Source: PFL42 sp963789825 (lineage in GTDB: Bacteria; Chloroflexota; Anaerolineae; Anaerolineales; E44-bin32). Taken from it: a stretch of 64,000 nucleotides of DNA. A program made the position numbers and the translations under genes. The first letter of the stretch is position 1. Each line of letters starts with the position of its first letter. Shown in pieces: positions 45,751 to 53,106 of the stretch. The notes beneath the pieces were generated by a model that ran no database searches, was not told the DNA's origin, and was given only the letters and a program-made list of their open reading frames with translations. Location: assembly GCA_963789825.1 (NCBI GenBank), contig CAWBME010000001.1, forward strand, positions 124,001 through 188,000, read 5' to 3'.

Positions 45751-46817
45751 TGGCCGCCTCGAAGAGCGTCTCGAACTCCTCAAGATACTGACGGGCCAGC
45801 TCGGCATCATGCAGGATGAGCACCGCTTCGTCGTTCTGCTCCTCGGCGCTGCGAGTGAAGTTGTACGACCCCGTGATCACCGTCTCGCCGTCGATCACGA
45901 TGACCTTGTGGTGCAGCAGCCCGTCGGATCGCTCCAGCCGGACGTCCAGACCGGCCTGCTGCAGCCGAGAGAACTCAGCGCCGGAGGCGTTGGCCTGACC
46001 CTCGTCGAACACCCCGCGCACGGTCACGCCCTCCCGGGAGCGATCGAGCATCGCCTCCGCCAGCGCGTCGGAGGTGAAGGAGAAGGCCATCACGTCGATG
46101 CTCTGGCGCGCCCCGCGCAGCAGCGCCACCAGCCGGGCGGCGACCCGGTCATCCGGCGAGAAGAGCACCTCGAGTTCCGTCCCGTCGACCCGCAGGCTGG
46201 GGTGCGGCGTGTCGGCGCGCGAGCCCGGGCCGAAGCGATCCTCGACGAACATCTCGTCGAACTCACGGCGGAAGTCCTCGGCCAGCAGTGTGGATCGCAG
46301 CTTCACCCAGTTGTTGTGATCCAGCCGGGCGCCGCCGTAGGTCAGGTTCATCGAGCCGGTCCAGGTGTCGAGGCCGTCGATCACCACGAACTTGTGATGC
46401 ATCAACCCTGGGCCGCGATCGCCGATGACCGGGATGCCGGCCTCCAGCAGGTCCGCCACCTCAGGCTCCGGCAGGTGATCGCTGTCGACCACCATGCGCA
46501 CATCGACTCCGCGCCGCTGCGCACGCAGCAGGGCCTGGCGCACGCTCCACAGGTTGAAGTTGTAGCTGGCCACCTCGAGCGTGAAGCGCGCCTCATCGAT
46601 GGCCTGCACCAATTCGTCCTCGGCAGGCTGAACCGCCTCGCCCGGCCGGGTGAAGTACAGCTGGATCGGCGGCTGATCCGACGGGGGCGCGCTGGGCGCC
46701 GGCAAAGGAGGCGCCCTCACCCTGGAAGTGAAACAGCGCCAGCAGTCCCGCCAGGGATAGCAGAGCGATCGTCCCGCCGACCAGTGGCCGGTGATCCCGC
46801 TTGGTTGTCAGCTTCAT
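45743..46817 (-). CDS. Membrane-anchored phospholipase D-family protein with two HKD motifs, one frameshift
   Basis: About 358 residues. The N-terminus MKLTTKRDHRPLVGGTIALL plus SLAGLLALFHFQG is a signal anchor in one frame. Removing one G near 46715 joins it to APPLPAPSAPPSD and the enzymatic part. Both HKD motifs are visible: GLMHHKFVVIDGLDTWTGSM and GLLHHKVIVIDGETVITGSY. PLD-fold proteins of this kind are nucleases or phospholipases; an exported location favours nucleic acid or lipid degradation outside the cytoplasm. It has a TATAAT 50 bases upstream. Confidence 0.87.
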
Positions 46818-46866
46818 CCTGCGGCAGGTCCGGAGCCAGAGAATCGCACTCGCGTCTGCGGGAAGG

Positions 46867-46872
46867 ATTATA
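46867..46872 (-). promoter_or_regulatory. -10 box (TATAAT) of the PLD gene
   Basis: TATAATCC on the minus strand, 50 bases before the ATG at 46817. Confidence 0.5.
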
Positions 46873-46945
46873 GCCATGCAGGGTGACGTTGTGCATCCGC
46901 AGGGGTGACGCCCGTCAGGGGGGCCTGGCGCGAAAGGGGAATATC

Positions 46946-46961
46946 TTAAGGCATACCTTAA
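46946..46961 (+). promoter_or_regulatory. DtxR/MntR-like operator before the feo operon
   Basis: TTAAGG-CATA-CCTTAA is a perfect 16-bp palindrome resembling DtxR-family boxes (TTAGG...CCTAA). It is 20 bases before the regulator's start and next to GGGAGG. Autorepression of the regulator-feoA-feoB operon by metal-loaded repressor is the simplest reading. Confidence 0.7.
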
Positions 46962-46980
46962 ACCTTGGTGGGAGGCGGGC

Positions 46981-47649
46981 ATGCGCCTGCGGCCTTCATC
47001 GGGCGAAAGCGCCGAGATGTACCTCAAGTCGCTGCTCCTGCTGGGCGGGGATCAGGTGCACGTGCCCATCTCCACGCTGGCCATTCGCCTGGGCGTGTCA
47101 CCGATTTCGGCCACCGAGCGGGTGCATCGCCTGCGAGCCGAAGCCCAACTCGATCATCAGCCTTACCAAGGAGTTCGCCTCACCCGCCAGGGTCGCGTGG
47201 CCGCGCTGCGCGTGATTCGCCGTCACCGGCTGTGGGAGTGCTTCCTGCACGACCAGCTCGGGCTGGCCTGGGATCGAGTTCACGCCATCGCCTGCCAGCT
47301 GGAGCACGCCGTCGGCGACGAGGTGGCGGAGGCGCTGGCGGTCCATCTCGGTGAACCGTCGGCCTGCCCGCATGGAAACCCGATCCCGTCCGGCACGCGC
47401 GACTGGCGTCGAGCGGAGGGTGTGCGCCTGGACGAGCTAGCCCCCGGGCAGCGGGGCGTGTTGCTGTGCGTCGAACCGGAGACCCCCGAGATCCTGGCCC
47501 AGTTGGCGCAGGTCGGGATGCGCCCCGGAGTGCGCCTGCGGCGGGAGGACCGCGCCTCCTCCGGGCAGCTCCGACTGCAGGTCGCCGGCCGTTCGGCTCG
47601 CCTGACGGCCGAAACCGCCCAGCATGTGCACGTTGCAGTCGAGGACTGA
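46981..47649 (+). CDS. DtxR-family metal-dependent repressor with FeoA-like domain
   Basis: A 222-residue regulator: winged helix (SAEMYLKSLLLLGGDQVHVP, STLAIRLGVSPISATERVHR), a metal-binding dimerisation domain (VIRRHRLWECFLHDQLGLAW, HAIACQLEHAVGDEVAEALA) and a C-terminal SH3/FeoA-like domain (about 150-222). Family members sense Fe2+ or Mn2+. Its first position in the feo operon and the palindrome in its promoter make Fe2+ likely. The stop precedes the next gene by one base. Confidence 0.9.
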   Translation: MRLRPSSGESAEMYLKSLLLLGGDQVHVPISTLAIRLGVSPISATERVHRLRAEAQLDHQPYQGVRLTRQGRVAALRVIRRHRLWECFLHDQLGLAWDRVHAIACQLEHAVGDEVAEALAVHLGEPSACPHGNPIPSGTRDWRRAEGVRLDELAPGQRGVLLCVEPETPEILAQLAQVGMRPGVRLRREDRASSGQLRLQVAGRSARLTAETAQHVHVAVED

Positions 47650-47650
47650 C

Positions 47651-48055
47651 ATGCCGCGTGGCGGGCGTCATGGCGAGGGGTGGAGGCGCAGGCTGCGCAT
47701 CCCTTCCCCACCCCACACGCAGGCCGCCTCCGACCTGCCGGGCGGGCCGGCCGAATCGCCCTTCCCGCTCAGCCAGGCCGAGATCGGCGCCCCGCTCGAG
47801 ATCGTACAGATCCTCAACGCCGGCGGCGTCGCCCAGCGGCTGCGCCCGATGGGCCTGGCTCCCGGCGACCCAGTTCGCGTCGTGCGTGGCGCACCCTTCT
47901 GGGGGCCGATTGTGGTTGAAGTACCGGGCAGGGTGCTCGCCCTCGGACGGGGCGTCGCCCGCCATGTGCTCGTGCGCCGCATCCCGTATCCTTCGACTCA
48001 GATCCAGCCGGAATCCGACACGGCGCAAGATGACCTGACGACAGGCGATCACTGA
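47651..48055 (+). CDS. feoA: FeoA-like ferrous iron transport accessory protein
   Basis: A 134-residue protein with the FeoA SH3-like core: GAPLEIVQILNAGGVAQRLR, PMGLAPGDPVRVVRGAPFWG, PIVVEVPGRVLALGRGVARH. It is longer than a typical FeoA (about 75-85) because of a basic N-terminal extension of about 40 residues and an acidic C-terminal tail. ATG 47651 is one base after the regulator's stop. Its own TGA overlaps the feoB ATG by one base. It probably modulates FeoB. Confidence 0.87.
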   Translation: MPRGGRHGEGWRRRLRIPSPPHTQAASDLPGGPAESPFPLSQAEIGAPLEIVQILNAGGVAQRLRPMGLAPGDPVRVVRGAPFWGPIVVEVPGRVLALGRGVARHVLVRRIPYPSTQIQPESDTAQDDLTTGDH

Positions 48056-49968
48056 TGCGCCTGGCGCTCGTCGGTCAGCCCAACTGCGGCAAGAGCACGC
48101 TGTTCAACCAGGTCGCCGGCTACCAGGCGCACGCCGGCAATTTTCCAGGCACCACCGTCTCGGTGACCGAGGGCCGGCTGCGCCTGCAGGGCGAGGTCGT
48201 CGACCTGGCCGATCTTCCGGGAACCTACACGCTGGCCGGCGCCAACCCCGCCGAGCAGATCGTGCTGCCCTGCCTGTCGTCCTCCTCGATCGACGCGGTG
48301 GTCAACCTGGTCGACGCCACCCGTCTCGAACAGGGCCTGAGTCTCACGCTCGAGCTGCTGGAGCTACAGCTCCCCATCGTGGTCGCCATCAACGTGATGG
48401 ACGAAGCCACTCGTCTGGGGATGCGCATCGATGGTCCGCGTCTGCAATCGCTGCTCGGTGTGCCGGTGCTACCCCTGATCGCCAGCAAGGGGCGCGGCGT
48501 GCGCGCTGTCTTCCTGGCGGCGTTTCGGGCGGCGCGCGACCGGCGCCTGTCCGTTCGCCTCCCCTACTCCGCGACCGTCGAGGCACACCTCCACCACCTG
48601 TCCGGCAAGCTCGGCCCGCTGAACGGCCGCGGTTCAGCGGAAGCGATTGCGCTGCGCCTGCTGCAGGAGGATCCCCATTGGTGGGCTGAAGCGGCAGCCA
48701 AGGCGCCCGATGCCTTGCGCGCGGCGCGCGCCGCCCAGCAGTCGATCCAGAGCCAATCCGGCAGAACCGCCGCCGAAGCGATCTCCGAGGACCGCCGTCG
48801 TCTCGCCCGCCAGATCGCCCAGGAAGTGGTCAGCCAGGGAGAACGTAGCCCTTCGCTGCGCGATCGACTCGACGATCTGCTGCTTCACCCAATCCTGGGC
48901 TACGTCTTTCTCCTGCTGACGCTGCTGCTGCTGTTCCAGTTTGTCTACACCGTGGGCAAGGCGATCGAGCAGCCCTTGGTGAACCTGTTCGCCACGCTAG
49001 CGCTCTCGCTTGAAACGGTGGTGCCCTCCGGCACGCTCGCCTGGGCGCTGATCTCCGGGGTGATGCAGGGTATCTTCGGCGGCGTGGCAATTGTGCTGCC
49101 CTACCTGATCCCCTTCCTGCTCGGCCTGTCGTTCCTCGAGGACGTCGGCTACCTGCCGCGCATCGCCTTCCTGACCGACAGCTTGATGCGCCGCCTGGGT
49201 TTGGACGGCAAGGCAGTCGTGCCCTTCATCCTCGGCTACGGCTGCACCGTCCCGGCGGTGATGTCCACGCGTATCCTCGAGGCCAGCCGCGACCGATTCA
49301 TCGCGGCTGCTCTGGCGACGTTGCTGCCCTGCGCCGCCCGCCTGACGGTGGTCTTCGGGCTGGTCGCCTTCTACCTGGGACCCCAGCTCGCCCTGGCGAT
49401 CTTCCTGGCCGACCTGTTCCTGGTGGCCCTGACGGCCCGCGTGCTCTCCAGCCTGCTGGCACAGGAATCGCCCGGACTGATCCTCGAGATGCCCAGCTAT
49501 CGGGTGCCGACGCTGCGGGGGCTGCTGCGCAAATCGGCCTTCCGCGTGCAGGAGTTCGTCGTGCAGGCCTGGCCGATCCTGATCGCCGGCAGCGTTGCAC
49601 TCTCGCTGCTGACCTATTTCCAGGCCGACGCCTTGATCAACGCCCTGATGCGCCCGCTGACCTGGGTCCTCGGCCTGCCGGCGGCGACCGGCATCCCGCT
49701 GATCTTCGGGGTGCTCCGCAAGGAGCTCTCGATGGTGATGCTCAGCCAGGCGCTCGGCGGGCCTGATTTCTCCATCGGCCTCACACCGGTGCAGATGGTG
49801 ACCTACACGGTCTTCGTCGTGCTGTACCTGCCATGCCTGGCCACGCTGGCGGTGTTGCGCCGAGAATTCGGGGCCCGGCAGATGATCCAGATCGCCGGGC
49901 TGACGGTGCTGTTGGCGCTCGCCGGGGCGGTAGTCGCCCGTGGCCTCAGCGTACTCCTCCTCGGATAG
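48055..49968 (+). CDS. feoB: Ferrous iron transporter FeoB
   Basis: A 637-residue membrane GTPase for Fe2+ uptake. The G domain has GQPNCGKST (7-15), the switch-I GNFPGTTVSVTEG, DLPGTY and NVMD. A helical region follows, then about eight TM helices containing GVAIVLPYLIPFLLGLSFLE, GYLPRIAFLTDSLMRRLGLD, the Cys-containing FILGYGCTVPAVMSTR and LLPCAARLTVVFGLVAFYLG. Intact in one frame. It is translationally coupled to feoA (TGATG). High expression is expected when the repressor is free of metal. Confidence 0.96.
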   Translation: MRLALVGQPNCGKSTLFNQVAGYQAHAGNFPGTTVSVTEGRLRLQGEVVDLADLPGTYTLAGANPAEQIVLPCLSSSSIDAVVNLVDATRLEQGLSLTLELLELQLPIVVAINVMDEATRLGMRIDGPRLQSLLGVPVLPLIASKGRGVRAVFLAAFRAARDRRLSVRLPYSATVEAHLHHLSGKLGPLNGRGSAEAIALRLLQEDPHWWAEAAAKAPDALRAARAAQQSIQSQSGRTAAEAISEDRRRLARQIAQEVVSQGERSPSLRDRLDDLLLHPILGYVFLLLTLLLLFQFVYTVGKAIEQPLVNLFATLALSLETVVPSGTLAWALISGVMQGIFGGVAIVLPYLIPFLLGLSFLEDVGYLPRIAFLTDSLMRRLGLDGKAVVPFILGYGCTVPAVMSTRILEASRDRFIAAALATLLPCAARLTVVFGLVAFYLGPQLALAIFLADLFLVALTARVLSSLLAQESPGLILEMPSYRVPTLRGLLRKSAFRVQEFVVQAWPILIAGSVALSLLTYFQADALINALMRPLTWVLGLPAATGIPLIFGVLRKELSMVMLSQALGGPDFSIGLTPVQMVTYTVFVVLYLPCLATLAVLRREFGARQMIQIAGLTVLLALAGAVVARGLSVLLLG

Positions 49969-50339
49969 TCAAGACTGCCCAAGCGGATCCCGCCGGCTTG
50001 CGGCTCGCTCACTGGGAATGCGCCGCTAGGTTCCTTGCGGCGGAGCCGCGTGCCTTCATGCGCTTTGGCCTGGCTCGCCCGTGGGAAAGAGCCCAGGCGG
50101 GGCTACCAGCGACGGCGAAGGCCCTGCCCAGAGTCCCACCAGGGCGTTGGGGGGCGGTGTCCTGCTGCTCCCGTTGGTGGATCACGGCCGAGCGGTCTCT
50201 CCTGCGATGAACTGCGGGATAAGTTGCGGGCAGGATTCTGCACTTCGCACACTTGACATGCAGAATTCACGTTTTGCAGTAGAATTCGTGTGGATCGACC
50301 GAAGGGTCATCCGTCAACTCGAGCTGAAGGAGGACACAC
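49969..50339. other. 370-bp spacer with probable promoter of the Lys-rich LysM gene
   Basis: No gene is seen. TTGACA (50253-50258) and TAGAAT (50280-50285) could form a promoter with a longer than usual 21-bp gap, or a -10 may lie elsewhere. The short direct repeat AGAATTC (50262-50268 and 50281-50287) surrounds it. AAGGAGGA before ATG 50340 is a strong ribosome site. Confidence 0.5.
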
Positions 50340-50849
50340 ATGGCAACTGCGAAGAAGAAGACGACGAAGAAGGCCGCCAAGCCGAAGGCCAAGAAGACGG
50401 TCAAGAAGGCCGCCAAGCCGAAGGCCAAGAAGACCGTCAAGAAGACCACCAAGAAGGCCGCCAAGCCGAAGGCCAAGAAGACCGTCAAGAAGACCACCAA
50501 GAAGGCCGCCAAGCCGAAGGCCAAGAAGACCGTCAAGAAGACCACCAAGAAGGCCGCCAAGCCAGCCGCCAAGAAGGCCGCCAAGCCAGCCGCCAAGAAG
50601 CCCGTCAAGAAGGCGACCAAGCCGGCCGCCAAGCCGGCTGCCAAGCCGGCGGTTGCCCCCAGCCCGGCCCCCAAGATCAAGGCCTGGCATGTCGTGACCA
50701 GCCAGGACACTGCGTCCTCGATCACGCAGAAGTACTACGGCTCCAGCGACCAGGCCAAGTGGATGGCCGTGTACGAAATCAACAAGGCCGTCATCGGCGC
50801 CGATCCAAATCAGATCCGCCCCGGCCTCCTGTTGCGCATCCCCGAGTAG
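50340..50849 (+). CDS. Histone-H1-like Lys/Ala-rich repeat protein with C-terminal LysM domain
   Basis: A 169-residue protein. Residues 1 to about 108 are Lys/Ala/Pro/Thr repeats (MATAKKKTTKKAAKPKAKK, then KKTVKKTTKKAAKPKA four times with small changes), like bacterial histone-H1 mimics and AlgP-type tails that bind DNA or other polyanions. The last 57 residues are a LysM domain: WHVVTSQDTASSITQKYYG and ANK-like EINKAVIGADPNQIRPG with LLLRIPE. No signal peptide is present, so a cytoplasmic place is likely, as for the BON-LysM protein Kbp. Strong ribosome site and own terminator. The pairing of domains is unusual. Confidence 0.85.
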   Translation: MATAKKKTTKKAAKPKAKKTVKKAAKPKAKKTVKKTTKKAAKPKAKKTVKKTTKKAAKPKAKKTVKKTTKKAAKPAAKKAAKPAAKKPVKKATKPAAKPAAKPAVAPSPAPKIKAWHVVTSQDTASSITQKYYGSSDQAKWMAVYEINKAVIGADPNQIRPGLLLRIPE

Positions 50850-50867
50850 GCTAACGGCAGACGCAAC

Positions 50868-50906
50868 AACGCAACCGCCCCCCGCAAGTTGGGGGGCGGT
50901 TGCGTT
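50868..50906 (+). terminator. Strong intrinsic terminator of the Lys-rich LysM gene
   Basis: AACGCAACCGCCCCCC (50868-50883) pairs perfectly with GGGGGGCGGTTGCGTT (50891-50906) over a 7-base loop, 19 bases after the stop. Confidence 0.9.
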
Positions 50907-51500
50907 CTCCGCCGATCCTCGCCGGCGCGGCCTTCGCCGGACCGACAGGGGAGCCGCCATCCGCCCGGTGCAAAGCGGGTGGGTCGGGCTGGTGCCCGGC
51001 TCGGCCACCCCCTTCCGCCTGTTCGCCGGCGCCGGGCGCCACCCTGCGGCAATCCGCCAATCACGTGCTACGGCGACGATCGGGACATGTCCGAGAACAC
51101 AAGGCCCTTCCCAGAACCGGGAAGCTGCCAGCCAGGCAGGCTTGGCCCATCGCAGCTCTGACCATCAATCCCCCTAACCCCTGGCGCGCTGGGCGCATTG
51201 CGATCCGTGGCCACTCGCCCCACGCTCGCTGCCCGAGCGCTGCCGGCCACAGGGCGACCCAAAGGAAGGATCCACCCAGCGGAGCTTGCGGCAGAGGCCG
51301 CAGCCATGATGGCGGCTGCCCGACGGAGCGGCCAGCCCCTGGACCCTGCCAGCCACGATTGGCAGGGAGCGCGGCCTTCGCCGGACGGCCATGACGGCTC
51401 CTGCGGCAGCTGGCTCCGTCCCCGTCGGACAGCGAACACCGGCCTGGCTCGCTCCCCGCGCCAGGGCTCCGGAAACCTCCCTGACCGGCCGGGCTTGACC
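50907..51500. other. Gene-less stretch of about 590 bp
   Basis: Between the LysM-gene terminator and the end of the Tag glycosylase gene. I found no protein family, RNA or repeat here in either strand. The open frame continuing from the Tag gene to 51068 has low-information composition and is taken as run-on after a frameshift. Confidence 0.55.
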
Positions 51501-52118
51501 TCACGACCTGGTTGGAGAGACCGAACGGCGGCGTCTGCAGGCGGGCGGCCCTCGGGAGAGTAGCGGTGGCAGCCCAGCAGATGGTCATCCACCATGCCGA
51601 CCGACTGCATGAATGCATAGCAGATGGTGGTTCCCACGAAGCGGAAGCCAAGCGCCTTGAGGTCTTTCGCCATTGCATCGGAGACCGACGTGTGCGTGGG
51701 GACCTGGGCCCAGCTGCGCACCGGCCGCCCACGCAGCACGCGCCGATCGGTGAATTCCCACAGGTAGTCGGAGAAACTGACCTCTCCGCTCCTGCAGGTC
51801 CAGCACGGTGCGGGCGTTGCTGATGGCGGCCTCGATCTTCAGTCGATTGCGCACGATGCCAGCGTCGCGCAGCAGGCGGTCGACATCTCGTCGGCCGTAA
51901 CGCGCCATCCGCTCCGGGTCGAAATGATCGAAGGCCTGCCGGAAGTTCTCCCGCTTGTAGAGGATCGTCCGCCAGGACAGGCCGGCCTGGAAGCCTTCCA
52001 GCACCAGCTTCTCGAATAGGGCTCGGTCGTCGCGCTGCGGGATACCCCACTCGTGGTCGTGGTAGTCCGCCATCAGCGAATCGCCGGTCCCGAAGCAGCG
52101 TTCGAGGTCAACCCTCAT
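51501..52118 (-). CDS. tag: DNA-3-methyladenine glycosylase I (Tag), one or two frameshifts
   Basis: Tag removes 3-methyladenine from DNA. From ATG 52118 the protein begins MRVDLERCFGTGDSLMADYH and continues DHEWGIPQRDDRALFEKLVL, with zinc ligands in RCF and HDHEWG. QAGLSWRTILYKRENFRQAF is the core helix. The frame shifts near 51798 (an extra C; LQEGEVSFSDYLWEFTDRRV follows), and the C-terminus has DLKALGFRFVGTTICYAFMQ and VDDHLLGCHRY with the other zinc ligands. The frame then stays open to 51068; a neighbouring frame stops at 51501, which fits the family length, so the 3' end is approximate. Confidence 0.88.
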
Positions 52119-52148
52119 GCGACGACGATCCTCGCCGGATCTTGCCGC

Positions 52149-52493
52149 TCAGACGCGCTGGGCCTGTTCGGGGGCGAGCGCAGCCTTGCGGGCTTCTTTG
52201 CTGTAGCCAACCCACTTCAGCAGGTCGTTGAACCCCTTCACGCCACCGGCGATGAACAGGCTGGTCACCAGGATATCGAGCGCATTGGAACGCACCATCC
52301 CCAGCGGCGTCAAGATCCGGAAGCCGAGCCCGAGGCTGAGGGCGAGCGCCAGCACCAACGAGGCCGCGCTCAAGATCGGCTTCTTGTAGCGGCTGAGCCA
52401 TGTCTCCAGGAACGGGTCCACCAGCTCGATCAGCTGCTGCAGGGCGATGCTGGCGATCACAGCCGGCGCCAGCGCCAGTGCCAGGGTGTCCAT
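52149..52493 (-). CDS. Small membrane protein of unknown function, holin-like layout
   Basis: A 114-residue protein with two or three hydrophobic segments (LALALAPAVIASIALQQLIE, AASLVLALALSLGLGFRILT, DILVTSLFIAGGVKGFNDLL) and a short polar tail. GGAGG before ATG 52493. It resembles holin or small phage-like membrane proteins only in layout, and no lysis or phage gene is present. It lies 30 bp upstream of the tag gene on the same strand. Confidence 0.65.
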   Translation of the reverse strand: MDTLALALAPAVIASIALQQLIELVDPFLETWLSRYKKPILSAASLVLALALSLGLGFRILTPLGMVRSNALDILVTSLFIAGGVKGFNDLLKWVGYSKEARKAALAPEQAQRV

Positions 52494-53106
52494 ATCCTGC
52501 CTCCCAGTTGAGAGCTACGGCGCCTCAAGTGAACCCCAAAGCCCGGCGCAGTGCAACCGATCCTGCTGGATATCCATGCCGCCCGGCGAGCGGTGGGCCC
52601 GGATGGGGGGACGCTCCGGGCTGTCAGGCGCTCGGGGTGCGCAGGCGCCTCCAGGCTGGGCGTTCGGTGGACAAGGCGCAACGCACAAGTTCTGCTGCGG
52701 TTGGCATTCCAGACCCAGCTGCCCTCCGGCTTCGGCGTGGGCGGGCCGCCAGGATCTGCACCGGGCCGAGATCACCCGAAGCCTTGACCGGGCTGCCCGA
52801 GGCCCAGCCGGGTTGGCGGTGGTCCGGCAGCGACATCGCCCACCGTGGTTCTCGGCGTCGCGGCCGTCAAGCGACGGCGCCGACTGACCCTGTATCAGGT
52901 GGCCGACACCCTCCTAGCCTGCTCCCGGCCCGAAACGGCAGTTGGCGTTCTGCAAGGCTTCGGCCAGCGGCGCTCCAAGGGTAAGGGAGGGCGTGGATGT
53001 CGGCTCGTGCGTTTCGGTGGCGGTGGTCGAGAGGTCGCGCCTGAGCGAAGCCTCTCGGCAGAGTAGATCTCCCGCCGCAAGTCGGCCGCGGGTCCGGGCC
53101 AGAGAG
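52494..53106. other. Gene-less stretch of about 610 bp
   Basis: Between the small membrane protein and mutS2, both on the minus strand. I see no conserved protein motif, RNA or clear terminator. Short open frames are arginine/proline-rich, as expected for shadows in GC-rich DNA. Confidence 0.55.

Noticed and set aside
42980..46817. Firm call of a HerA-nuclease defence system
   Set aside because: The PLD protein appears exported and separately transcribed; adjacency alone is not enough.
51068..51739. Long C-terminal extension of Tag
   Set aside because: Beyond CHRY the translation is Arg/Pro/Gly-rich with no similarity to Tag. A run-on after a frameshift is simpler.
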